Source of the DNA: an uncultured Lachnospiraceae bacterium | GTDB lineage: Bacteria > Bacillota > Clostridia > Lachnospirales > Lachnospiraceae | Assembly (NCBI GenBank): GCA_947589175.1 | Contig: CANPZR010000039.1 | Span: forward strand, 1 to 14,240 | Length of the DNA: 14,240 nt | Direction of reading: 5' to 3' | In this document: in pieces, positions 1 through 7,244 of the stretch | Position numbering within the stretch: the first letter of the stretch is position 1 | How the letters are laid out: every line of letters starts with the position of its first letter | Translations under genes and position numbers: made by a program | The notes under the pieces: generated by a model | The model's database searches: none | Seen by the model: the letters and a program-made list of their open reading frames with translations, nothing else | Told to the model about the DNA's origin: nothing

Positions 1-77
1 AAGTGGCTGAAGGGGCTCCCCTGGAAAGGGAGTAGGTCGTTAATAGCGGCGCGAGGGTTCAAATCCCTCCTTCTCCG
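1..77 (+). tRNA. tRNA-Ser(GGA), 5' end cut by window
   Basis: Class II tRNA with a long variable arm. The anticodon stem is CTCCC/GGGAG around a loop carrying GGA, which reads UCC/UCU serine codons. The T arm GAGGG-TTCAAAT-CCCTC spans 53-69, the 3' acceptor strand CTTCTCC is 70-76 and the discriminator G is at 77. Only the AAG end of the 5' acceptor strand is present, so about four bases lie off the left edge. The next three bases are CTC, so CCA is not encoded and must be added after transcription. Confidence 0.95.
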
Positions 78-80
78 CTC

Positions 81-117
81 CGTAAAACACTGTTTTATTA
101 GGAAGCATTGTTTTACG
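81..117. repeat. Inverted repeat between the two tRNA genes
   Basis: CGTAAAACA at 81-89 is matched by its exact complement TGTTTTACG at 109-117, with a 19-nt spacer. A second, shorter dyad (AAAACA-C-TGTTTT, 84-96) overlaps the left arm. In the precursor transcript this could fold into a hairpin separating tRNA-Ser from tRNA-Trp. No T-run follows the right arm, so it does not look like a terminator. A role in precursor processing is only a guess. Confidence 0.5.
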
Positions 118-124
118 AATTTAA

Positions 125-195
125 AGGGGCATAGTTCATCGGTAGAATGAGAGTCTCCAAAACTCCAGAGCTGGGTTCGATTCCTAGTGCCCCTG
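125..195 (+). tRNA. tRNA-Trp(CCA)
   Basis: Complete cloverleaf. Acceptor AGGGGCA (125-131) pairs with TGCCCCT (188-194), and G195 is the discriminator. The D arm is GTTC/GAAT around a GG-containing loop, the anticodon loop CTCCAAA (155-161) carries CCA, and the T arm is CTGGG-TTCGATT-CCTAG (171-187). The first anticodon-stem pair is an A-C mismatch (150/166), leaving four good pairs. CCA is not encoded. Confidence 0.95.
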
Positions 196-200
196 TGCGA

Positions 201-236
201 AGCCTGTAGACAATCTGCTGTCTACAGGCTTTTTAT
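201..236 (+). terminator. Rho-independent terminator of the tRNA cluster
   Basis: A perfect 12-bp stem (201-212 with 219-230) and a 6-nt loop are followed directly by TTTT. It lies 5 bp after tRNA-Trp and ends the tRNA transcript, isolating it from the promoter of the next gene. Confidence 0.95.
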
Positions 237-259
237 ATAGTAGTGACCCGGAAATGCCA

Positions 260-287
260 TTGATATGACAAAATGTATCCATACAAT
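260..287 (+). promoter_or_regulatory. Predicted sigma-A promoter of the secreted FN3 protein operon
   Basis: A -35 box TTGATA (260-265) and a -10 box TACAAT (282-287) are separated by 16 bp, both near consensus. Transcription would start around 294, giving a leader of about 57 nt before the ATG at 351. The leader holds a small GCCG/CGGC hairpin. It sits just after the tRNA terminator, so it is the likely promoter for the four-gene run that follows. Confidence 0.65.
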
Positions 288-350
288 AGAAATCAGATTT
301 GAGAATCGTGACAATAAAATGCCGTCAGAGCGGCGGAATGAGAGGGAAAA

Positions 351-2594
351 ATGAACAGACAGAAAAGATCTTTTATTGCGATTATATTGATAGCGGGCAT
401 GCTGTTGTCCTTTGTCCCGGCGCCCGCGTTTGCGGCGGAGAGCGGCGCGTCCTCGACGGAGGGCAGCGTGTCCGCCACGGAATCCGCGTCAGATGAGAGC
501 GACGCCTCCAATGGAAGCGATGCATCCAGCGGAAACAGCGCCTCCAACGAAAGCAATGATTCCATTGTCTCTACGGGACCGGCCGTCTCTACGGGCGCAG
601 CGGTTACTCCGACTCCGACGCCCCGGCCGCTCAAGTTAGTTGACGCGGAAATTGTGGACGGAGGGGACCAGACCCGCGTGCCCTATCAGAGCCAGTACGA
701 TGAGACCAATATCACGATCAAGGCCACCTACGACGACGGCTCGGAGCAGTTAGTCCACCCGGATTCTCTGGAGGGGTTTGTGGACACGTCTACCCTGGGC
801 GTTCATGAGGTCACGGCGGTCCTCGGCGACAGGACGTTTCATTTTTCCATCGTGGTCGTTCCGGCCAAGGTGTCGGGCGTGCATATGGCCCAGGGGACGC
901 AGACGGCGATCTCTGTCGAGTGGGATGCGCAGGAGGAAGCGGAAGTTTACGAGGTCTATACGTCAAAGACGGAAAAGGGAGAGTTTGAGTTAGTCGGGAC
1001 GACGGAGGAGACCAGTTACCGATTTGAGAACATGACTCCCGGCGTCATTATTTATGTGAAGATCCGGGCCGTTTCCGGTGAACTCTATGGCGATTATTCA
1101 AAGGTGACGCCCATTGCGCCCACGCCGGAGAAGGTGACGGGAAAAGTGAATATGATCAAGAGCGTAAAGACGAAAATCACGCTGGACTGGCAGGCGGCGG
1201 CGGGGGCCACGGGGTACGCCATATACTACCGGCTCTCGACGGATCAGGAATACACGCTGTCGGGCACTACGACGAATCTGAATTATCAGGCGACCGGGCT
1301 CAAGGCGGGGAAGGACTACTATTTTATCGTTTACGCCTACGGGGCGACCCCGGACAATCTGGGCGGGGGCTCAGAGGAGGTTCTGTTCGGCACGGCGCCG
1401 GCCCTGCCCGTCATCACGAAAGTGGACGGCGGTCAGAACCGCATTAAGGTGTACTGGAACAAGGGGACGGGAGCTTCTTCCTTCCGCATTTACATTTCCA
1501 CGGCGAAGAAATCCGGCTACCAGCTGGCGACCACGGTTTCTCCGGAGGAATATAAGCTGCGGGGGATCGGCGGGCTTCTCCAGAAGAAAAAATACTATGT
1601 AAAGATCGAGGCGGTCCGAAAGGTGGCCGGGATGGAGCTGATCTCCGTTTCCGACATAGGAAGCGCCAAGACGAAGAAGGCGAAGTCCACCAGCACGGCG
1701 GCTAAGCTGTACAAGACAAAAAAGCAGTTTGAGAGCTCCGCCTTGTGCAAAAAATATAAAAAATTCAAGAAAAATATTTCCTTTAACAAGAGTATTGTGC
1801 TGCCGGGCATGAAAAATACCAATGTGGCCGGATTCAACGCGACCCGGATGGTGCCTCAGGGCATTACCTTCGCGGGGGACTATCTGCTGATTACGGCCTA
1901 CGATTACAGCAAGCAGCGGGAGTCCGTTATCTATGTGATGAACAAGAACACGGGCAAGTATATTACCACAATCGTCATGCCGCACACCGGTCATATGGGC
2001 GGGATAGCCTATGACGGGGTCAATGTGTGGTACACATACGGGAAAAATCTTCACTGCATTAAGTACTCGGTGATCCGGGCGGCGGCGAAGGCCAGAAAGA
2101 CCTATCTGGAGCTGTATAAGGTGACCGCCGTGTGCCCGATGCCGGAGACCATGTCTTATGTGGCCTATTATAACGGCAAGGTGTGGGCGGGTGCCTATGA
2201 TGAAAATGCCAAAAAATATCTGTACGGCTACACGATCAGCAACAAATCCGGCACTCCGTCGCTGACACAGACGAACCGGATCCTCATGCCCAACCGAACT
2301 CAGGGAATCGCTTTTACCTCTGACGGAAAGCTTCTTATTTCGAGATCCTGTCAGACAAAGGAGGGCATGTCCGGGTTCATGTCCCGGATTGACGTGTACA
2401 AACCGGACTGGAGCACGACGGAATCAACGATTAAAAAGGGAAGCATGATAGAGGCAACGAAGATGCCTCCGATGAATGAGGGGATTGCTGTCCGGGGTTC
2501 CTATACCTATGTGGCTTTCGAATCGCCGGCATTCAGCGAGTGCGTCTATCCGATGGATCGGGTGGCCGCCTTTAAGACGAGCAAGCTCACCTGA
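351..2594 (+). CDS. Secreted Ig-like/FN3 protein with C-terminal beta-propeller-like domain
   Basis: This 747-residue protein is exported and its function is not recognised. Residues 1-28 are a Sec signal peptide (basic N-terminus, hydrophobic core, AFA cleavage site). Residues 29-80 are a Ser/Asp/Asn/Gly-rich low-complexity stretch ending in a TPTPTPRP linker near 86-93. Residues 95-170 resemble a bacterial Ig-like domain. Three fibronectin type III modules follow at about 171-255, 257-350 and 351-442, with typical W...Y.VY, G..Y.V.V.A patterns. Residues about 455-747 carry five spaced blade-like motifs (QGITFAGDYLLI 503, GGIAYDGVNVWY 550, SYVAYYNGKVWA 602, QGIAFTSDGKLLI 651, EGIAVRGSYTYVA 710), suggesting a beta-propeller. 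There is no LPXTG, S-layer or lipobox anchor. The start has GAGGG four bases upstream. tgt starts 17 bp after the stop, so read-through is likely. It may bind or cleave an extracellular glycan or peptide, which is a guess. Confidence 0.8.
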   Translation: MNRQKRSFIAIILIAGMLLSFVPAPAFAAESGASSTEGSVSATESASDESDASNGSDASSGNSASNESNDSIVSTGPAVSTGAAVTPTPTPRPLKLVDAEIVDGGDQTRVPYQSQYDETNITIKATYDDGSEQLVHPDSLEGFVDTSTLGVHEVTAVLGDRTFHFSIVVVPAKVSGVHMAQGTQTAISVEWDAQEEAEVYEVYTSKTEKGEFELVGTTEETSYRFENMTPGVIIYVKIRAVSGELYGDYSKVTPIAPTPEKVTGKVNMIKSVKTKITLDWQAAAGATGYAIYYRLSTDQEYTLSGTTTNLNYQATGLKAGKDYYFIVYAYGATPDNLGGGSEEVLFGTAPALPVITKVDGGQNRIKVYWNKGTGASSFRIYISTAKKSGYQLATTVSPEEYKLRGIGGLLQKKKYYVKIEAVRKVAGMELISVSDIGSAKTKKAKSTSTAAKLYKTKKQFESSALCKKYKKFKKNISFNKSIVLPGMKNTNVAGFNATRMVPQGITFAGDYLLITAYDYSKQRESVIYVMNKNTGKYITTIVMPHTGHMGGIAYDGVNVWYTYGKNLHCIKYSVIRAAAKARKTYLELYKVTAVCPMPETMSYVAYYNGKVWAGAYDENAKKYLYGYTISNKSGTPSLTQTNRILMPNRTQGIAFTSDGKLLISRSCQTKEGMSGFMSRIDVYKPDWSTTESTIKKGSMIEATKMPPMNEGIAVRGSYTYVAFESPAFSECVYPMDRVAAFKTSKLT

Positions 2595-2611
2595 TCAGAA
2601 AGGAACTGTCT

Positions 2612-3748
2612 ATGTACGAAGTACTGGCTCGCGACGGACGGGCAAAGAGGGGACGGCTCACGACGCCCCACGGCGTGATCGAGACGCCGGTATTTATGAA
2701 TGTGGGGACGGTGGCCGCCATCAAGGGCGCCGTGTCCACCATGGACTTAAAGGAAATCGGCACGCAGGTACAGCTCTCCAACACCTATCATCTCCATGTG
2801 CGCCCCGGAGACCAGATTGTGAAAAAACTGGGCGGACTGCACCGGTTCATGAACTGGGACCGGCCGATTCTCACCGATTCCGGCGGCTTTCAGGTGTTTT
2901 CCCTGGCGGGGCTGCGGCGGATCAAGGAGGAGGGCGTGTATTTCAACTCCCACATTGACGGGAGAAAGATTTTCATGGGGCCGGAGGAGAGCATGCAGAT
3001 CCAGTCCAACCTGGCGTCCACCATCGCGATGGCGTTCGACGAGTGCCCGCCCCATCCCGCGACCAGGGAGTACATGCAGAACTCGGTGGACCGCACCACG
3101 CGTTGGCTGGAGCGCTGCAAGAGGGAGATGGAGCGGCTGAACGGGCTGCCGGACACGATCAATCCGCATCAGATGCTCTTTGGCATCAATCAGGGCGGGA
3201 CCTTTGAGGATATCCGGATCGAGCACGCGAGGAAAATCCGGGAGTTAAATCTCGACGGATATGCGCTGGGAGGGCTTGCCGTGGGGGAGAGCCATGAGCA
3301 GATGTACCGGATTCTGGATGTGACGGTGCCGGAGCTGCCGACGGATAAGCCGGTCTATCTGATGGGCGTGGGGACGCCCGCCAATATTTTGGAGAGCGTG
3401 GAGAGGGGCGTGGACTTTTTTGATTGCGTGTACCCGGCCAGAAACGGTCGCCACGGGCACGCCTACACAAACTTCGGAAAGATGAATCTTCTGAACGCGA
3501 AGTACGAGTTAGACGACCGCCCCCTGGATCCGATGTGCGACTGTCCGGTCTGCCGCCATTACAGCAGAGCCTATATCCGGCATCTGCTTAAGGCAAAGGA
3601 AATGCTGGGACTGCGATTCTTAGTCTTGCATAATTTGAGTTTTTATAATACAATGATGAGTGAAATTCGGGAGGCGGTCGAGCAGGGCCGCTATTCGGAA
3701 TACAAAAAGCAGAAGCTGGAGCGCATGGAATCCGGCTGTAATTTATGA
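2612..3748 (+). CDS. tgt: tRNA-guanine transglycosylase (queuosine synthesis)
   Basis: This enzyme replaces guanine at wobble position 34 of GUN-anticodon tRNAs (Asp, Asn, His, Tyr) with the queuosine precursor preQ1. At 378 residues it has normal bacterial length. Catalytic Asp89 lies in DSGGFQ (89-94), and the nucleophile Asp271 lies in FFDCVYPARNGRHG. The zinc site is Cys309, Cys311, Cys314 and His340. In the base pocket it keeps the Cys of AFDEC (145) and the Val of GGLAVGE (224). The queuine-using eukaryotic enzyme has changed residues at these places, so preQ1 rather than queuine is the predicted substrate (inference). The ATG has AAAGGA seven bases upstream. yajC follows closely, the classic tgt-yajC order, but secDF do not follow here. 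No preQ1 synthesis gene is in the window. Confidence 0.97.
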   Translation: MYEVLARDGRAKRGRLTTPHGVIETPVFMNVGTVAAIKGAVSTMDLKEIGTQVQLSNTYHLHVRPGDQIVKKLGGLHRFMNWDRPILTDSGGFQVFSLAGLRRIKEEGVYFNSHIDGRKIFMGPEESMQIQSNLASTIAMAFDECPPHPATREYMQNSVDRTTRWLERCKREMERLNGLPDTINPHQMLFGINQGGTFEDIRIEHARKIRELNLDGYALGGLAVGESHEQMYRILDVTVPELPTDKPVYLMGVGTPANILESVERGVDFFDCVYPARNGRHGHAYTNFGKMNLLNAKYELDDRPLDPMCDCPVCRHYSRAYIRHLLKAKEMLGLRFLVLHNLSFYNTMMSEIREAVEQGRYSEYKKQKLERMESGCNL

Positions 3749-3771
3749 TTCAGGACAGGAGGTTTTTTTCA

Positions 3772-4047
3772 ATGCCACAGGGTATTACCATTATTTTGCT
3801 TTATGTTGTGATTATCGGGGCGTTCTACCTGATTGCCATCCGTCCCCAGAGGAAGAAAGAGAAGGCGCATCAGGCGTTAGTCGCCTCCGTGGCTGTGGGA
3901 GACAGTATTCTCACCACGAGCGGATTTTACGGCGTCGTCATTGACATGACGGACGAGGTGGTCATCGTGGAGTTCGGCAGCAATAAGAACTGCCGCATCC
4001 CGATGCAGAAGGCAGCGATTGTAGAAGTAGAAAAGAAAGAGGATTGA
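3772..4047 (+). CDS. yajC: Preprotein translocase accessory subunit YajC
   Basis: Small single-pass membrane protein that associates with SecDF and the SecYEG translocon. With the start chosen here it is 91 residues: a transmembrane helix at about 6-23, then the family basic stretch RPQRKKEK (24-31), then the cytosolic GD-SILTTSG-Y-GVV core (42-56) and a short acidic tail. An in-frame ATG at 3745 overlaps the tgt stop, but AGGAGG at 3757-3762 lies nine bases before the ATG at 3772 and the family N-terminus fits the later start. It probably shares a transcript with tgt. Confidence 0.93.
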   Translation: MPQGITIILLYVVIIGAFYLIAIRPQRKKEKAHQALVASVAVGDSILTTSGFYGVVIDMTDEVVIVEFGSNKNCRIPMQKAAIVEVEKKED

Positions 4048-4049
4048 TT

Positions 4050-4394
4050 ATGCCATTTATTGATTCAAAGGTAACGGTGAAGATTACGCCGGAAAAGGAA
4101 GAAAAAATCAAGGAGAGGCTCGGCCAGGCGATTTCCATTATACCCGGCAAGAGCGAGAGCTGGCTGATGGTCGGCTTTGAGGACGAGTACAAGCTGTACT
4201 TTAAGGGCGAAAAGTGCGAGAAGGCCGCCTTTGTGGACATCCGCATCTACGGCAGCCTGAGCAGCAGCGCGTGCGACCAGATGACGGCGGAGGTGTGCCG
4301 GATCTACGGAGAGGAGTTAGGGATCCCGGCCGGGAATATCTACGTCTCCTATCAGGGCATTGCCGACTGGGGCTGGAACGGCGGGAACTTCTGA
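4050..4394 (+). CDS. MIF-family (macrophage migration inhibitory factor-like) tautomerase
   Basis: This 114-residue protein belongs to the MIF/D-dopachrome tautomerase branch of the tautomerase superfamily, which forms trimers and uses the N-terminal proline exposed after Met removal as base. It begins Met-Pro-Phe, so Pro1 is present, and a TTG two codons upstream is rejected because it would bury that proline. A Lys in IPGKSESW (residue 34 with Met) aligns with MIF Lys32. The C-terminus YVSYQGIADWGWNGGNF matches the MIF YINYYDM...GWN pattern, and IYGSLSSSACDQ matches the MIF IGKIG...N helix start. Ribosome binding is supported by AAAGAGG just upstream. It starts 2 bp after yajC, so the two are co-transcribed. 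The physiological substrate of bacterial members is mostly unknown, and no secretion signal is present. Confidence 0.88.
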   Translation: MPFIDSKVTVKITPEKEEKIKERLGQAISIIPGKSESWLMVGFEDEYKLYFKGEKCEKAAFVDIRIYGSLSSSACDQMTAEVCRIYGEELGIPAGNIYVSYQGIADWGWNGGNF

Positions 4395-4424
4395 CGCCGT
4401 CTTATCATCGAGAATATTATTTGC

Positions 4425-4490
4425 GAAACGCTTTTTTATAGAAAATATTTTTCGAGAAAATTTATTTTCTTTAAGAGAGCGTTTCTTTTT
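4425..4490 (+). terminator. Long hairpin terminator after the MIF-like gene
   Basis: GAAACGCT (4425-4432) pairs with AGCGTTTC (4478-4485), followed by TTTTT. Inside, AGAAAATA (4440-4447) pairs with TATTTTCT (4463-4470), and TTTTC/GAAAA closes the tip. It is an AU-rich, elongated stem, likely ending the FN3-tgt-yajC-MIF transcript. Confidence 0.7.
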
Positions 4491-4501
4491 GTAAATAAAA
4501 G

Positions 4502-4510
4502 TGGTAAAAT
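4502..4510 (+). promoter_or_regulatory. Predicted extended -10 promoter of the MATE gene
   Basis: TGGTAAAAT matches an extended -10 element (TGnTAnAAT type). The position 17 bp upstream falls on TTTCTT in the T-run of the preceding terminator, a poor -35, so the extended -10 would carry recognition. A GGGGG/CCCCC-based hairpin (4539-4562) lies in the predicted leader upstream of the start codon. Confidence 0.5.
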
Positions 4511-4593
4511 AAAAAGATAGAGAAATTCGTGATAGCAAGGGGGCAAAGCGCGTTTTACCCCCGACATCCGAAATGAGAGCAGGGGGAAGGAAG

Positions 4594-5967
4594 ATGGCAG
4601 ACGTTTACAGTTCGCAGTATGACAAAATGACACAGATGCCGGTATCGAAGCTGGTTCTGCGTCTGGGGATTCCCACCACCCTCAGTATGCTGGTGACAAA
4701 TCTGTACAATATGGCGGACACGTATTTTGTCAGCGGCCTGGGGACCAGCGCCAGTGGGGCCATCGGCGTGGTATTTTCACTGATGGCCATTTTGCAGGCG
4801 GTGGGCTTTATGCTGGGGCACGGGGCCGGGAGCAACATCAGCCGGAGCCTGGGCGCGAGGCATGTGGAGAAGGCGGGACAGTTCGCGTCCACCAGTTTTT
4901 TTATGGGCATCTTTGCAGGCGTTGTCATCATGGCGGGCGGACTGATTTTTCTGCGCCCGTTCATGCGGCTTTTGGGCAGCACGGAGACGATCCTTCCCTA
5001 TTCCAGCGAGTACGGAATTTACATATTGATTGCGGCGCCCGCCATGGTGACGAGCTGCGTGCTCAACAACATTCTCCGCTATGAGGGAAAGGCGTCGCTC
5101 GCCATGATCGGCCTGGTGTCGGGCGGCCTTCTGAACATTGCGGGGGACGCCCTGTTTATCCGCGGATTTAAGATGGGAATCGAGGGGGCGGGCCTGTCCA
5201 CGGCGATTTCCCAGTACATCAGCGTGGCGATTCTATTTGCCATGTTTCTGATGGGACATGCCGAAAGCCGCCTCTCGTTCCGGCTGTTCGTGCCCCGGTG
5301 GGAGGTGATCGGAAAGATTCTCACCGTGGGGCTTCCGAGCTTTGCCAGACAGGGACTGAACAGCGTGTCCGTCATGGTGCTGAACTGGGAGGCCGCCGTC
5401 TACGGGGATGCGGCTATAGCGGCGATGAGCATCGTGGCGAGATTCTGCAACTTCCTGTTCGCCGTGGGGCTGGGCATCGGTCAGGGCTTCCAGCCGGTGT
5501 GCGGGTTCAACTATGGGGCCGGAAAGTATCAGCGCGTGAAAAAGGGCTTTCTGTTCACGCTCTCGTTCGGCACGGCAATTTTAGGGCTGTTCGCCCTCTT
5601 TGGCCTGGTTTTTTCCGGGCACATCATTCAAGTGTTTCGCGACGACGCGGAGGTGATCCGAATCGGGACGACGGCCCTGCGCTTACAGTGCGTCGCCCTG
5701 TTTTTCATCCCCCTTTCCGTCTGTGGGAACATGCTTTTTCAGAGTATTGGTAAGAGCGGACAGGCGCTGTTTCTGGCCTGCCTGCGCAGCGGCGTCTGTT
5801 TTATTCCGCTTCTCCTTCTCTTCTCCCGCGTGTTCGGGCTTTTCGGAATCCAGAGCGCCCAGCCCGCGGCCGATGTGCTGGCGAGCCTCCTCACGATACC
5901 GTTTATGGCGCATTTTTTGAAAAATCTCCCGCCGGATGTATCCGGGGACGGAGCGGGGGAAGGATGA
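4594..5967 (+). CDS. MATE-family multidrug/cation antiporter
   Basis: Integral membrane efflux protein of 457 residues, the normal length for the family, exchanging Na+ or H+ for organic cations or other small molecules. About twelve hydrophobic segments form two related halves. The first half opens with GIPTTLSMLVTNLYNMADTY (25-44), and the second with VGLPSFARQGLNS (245-257). GQGFQPVCGFNYGAGKYQRV (297-316) is a hallmark of this family. An ATG at 4573 is in frame but lacks a ribosome site. The ATG at 4594 has GGGGGAAGG ahead of it and gives the usual N-terminus. The substrate cannot be told from sequence. It stands alone between the upstream terminator and the galK promoter, though galK lies only 82 bp downstream, so some read-through is possible. 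Confidence 0.93.
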   Translation: MADVYSSQYDKMTQMPVSKLVLRLGIPTTLSMLVTNLYNMADTYFVSGLGTSASGAIGVVFSLMAILQAVGFMLGHGAGSNISRSLGARHVEKAGQFASTSFFMGIFAGVVIMAGGLIFLRPFMRLLGSTETILPYSSEYGIYILIAAPAMVTSCVLNNILRYEGKASLAMIGLVSGGLLNIAGDALFIRGFKMGIEGAGLSTAISQYISVAILFAMFLMGHAESRLSFRLFVPRWEVIGKILTVGLPSFARQGLNSVSVMVLNWEAAVYGDAAIAAMSIVARFCNFLFAVGLGIGQGFQPVCGFNYGAGKYQRVKKGFLFTLSFGTAILGLFALFGLVFSGHIIQVFRDDAEVIRIGTTALRLQCVALFFIPLSVCGNMLFQSIGKSGQALFLACLRSGVCFIPLLLLFSRVFGLFGIQSAQPAADVLASLLTIPFMAHFLKNLPPDVSGDGAGEG

Positions 5968-5997
5968 AAAGAATGACAAAGAAAGCAAAAGAAAAGA

Positions 5998-6026
5998 TTG
6001 GCATTCCACTTTTTATGTATTATAAT
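5998..6026 (+). promoter_or_regulatory. Strong sigma-A promoter of the galK-galE-kinase operon
   Basis: TTGGCA (5998-6003), a 17-bp spacer and a perfect TATAAT (6021-6026) make this the best promoter in the window. Transcription should start near 6033, leaving a leader of only about 17 nt that is almost entirely the GGGAGGAAGGA ribosome site. This argues against the TTG at 6032 as the galK start. I found no convincing catabolite-response element here. Confidence 0.85.
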
Positions 6027-6049
6027 GATACTTGGGAGGAAGGACGAGG

Positions 6050-7219
6050 ATGGAGCAGAAATTACTGGATGAATTTGAAAAGATTTTCGGAGACAGAGAG
6101 GGCGCGCGGATCTATTTCTCGCCGGGCCGGGTCAATCTCATCGGCGAGCACACGGATTACAACGGGGGACATGTATTTCCCTGCGCGCTGACGATCGGGA
6201 CCTATGGGGCCGTCCGCGGGAGGACCGATCGGAAGCTCCGGTTTTATTCGATGAATTTCGCGGAGGAAGGAGTGCGGGAGTGTTCTCTGGAAGGATTGGC
6301 GCCAGATCCGGACGCCGGATGGACCAATTACCCCAAGGGCGTCATGTGGGCCTTTGAGGAGCGGGGGATGGCGATTCCCTCCGGGATGGACATTCTCCTG
6401 TGCGGCACGATTCCCAACGGCTCCGGGCTGTCATCTTCCGCATCGGTGGAGGTGCTGACGGGCTTTATTCTCTGCGACCTGTTCGGGTTTGAGGTGTCCG
6501 GGCCGGAGCTGGCAAAGATCTGCCAGTTTTCGGAAAATGAATTTAACGGGGTCAACTGCGGTATCATGGATCAGTTCGCCTGCGCTATGGGGAAGGAGAA
6601 CCACGCGATTTTCTTAGACGCCGCCAGCTTGGAGTACGAGTACGTTCCCGTGCAGATGCAGGGATTAAAGCTTTTGATAACTAATAGCTGCAAAAAGAGG
6701 GGACTGGCGGATTCGAAGTACAACGAGCGCAGAGCGGAGTGCGAGCGGGCTTTGGCCGATCTGCAGATGGTGATCGGGATCGAGACGCTCGGCGATCTGA
6801 CCGGGGAGATGTTCGAGCAGTACAAGAGCGCCATTAAGGACGAGACGTGCCGACGGAGGGCAAGACATGCCGTGTATGAGAACCAGCGGACCATCGAGGC
6901 GGTGAAGGCGCTGCGCGACGGCGACATGGAGGCGTTCGGCAGGCTGATGAACGAGTCGCATCGGTCTTTGTCCCAGGATTACGAGGTGACCGGGGAGGAG
7001 ATGGATGTACTGGCCGAGGCGGCCCAGAGGCAGAAGGGCGTTCTGGGGTCCCGTCTTACTGGGGCGGGATTTGGCGGCTGCACGGTCACTCTGATCCGCG
7101 AGGAGGACATTGAGGAATTTGAAAAAAATGTGGGGAGAGAGTACAGGGAGCGAACCGGTCTCACCGCAGAATTTTATTCAGTTGAAATAGGAGGCGGTCC
7201 TGTGGTACACTACCAGTAG
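6050..7219 (+). CDS. galK: Galactokinase
   Basis: Cytosolic GHMP-superfamily kinase that phosphorylates alpha-D-galactose at C1 with ATP, the first committed step of the Leloir pathway. It is 389 residues, the usual size. The galactokinase signature GRVNLIGEHTDYNGG spans 26-40, the ATP-binding loop PNGSGLSSSASVE spans 122-134, the catalytic Asp174 lies in GIMDQFAC, and the third GHMP motif LTGAGFGGC spans 336-344. The ATG at 6050 follows GGAGGAAGGA and is preferred to an upstream in-frame TTG that would lie at the predicted transcription start. galE begins 25 bp after its stop. No galT is seen, so the uridylyltransferase step must be encoded elsewhere or beyond the window. Confidence 0.98.
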   Translation: MEQKLLDEFEKIFGDREGARIYFSPGRVNLIGEHTDYNGGHVFPCALTIGTYGAVRGRTDRKLRFYSMNFAEEGVRECSLEGLAPDPDAGWTNYPKGVMWAFEERGMAIPSGMDILLCGTIPNGSGLSSSASVEVLTGFILCDLFGFEVSGPELAKICQFSENEFNGVNCGIMDQFACAMGKENHAIFLDAASLEYEYVPVQMQGLKLLITNSCKKRGLADSKYNERRAECERALADLQMVIGIETLGDLTGEMFEQYKSAIKDETCRRRARHAVYENQRTIEAVKALRDGDMEAFGRLMNESHRSLSQDYEVTGEEMDVLAEAAQRQKGVLGSRLTGAGFGGCTVTLIREEDIEEFEKNVGREYRERTGLTAEFYSVEIGGGPVVHYQ

Positions 7220-7244
7220 GAAGCGCTCATAGTTGGAGGTAGAC

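Noticed and set aside
1371..2054. 227-codon open frame on the - strand inside the FN3 protein gene
   Set aside because: Composition is typical of antisense reading of GC-rich coding DNA, and the + strand gene is clear.
5974..5987. Possible catabolite-response element upstream of galK
   Set aside because: TGACAAAGAAAGCA lacks the central CG and several symmetric positions of the consensus.
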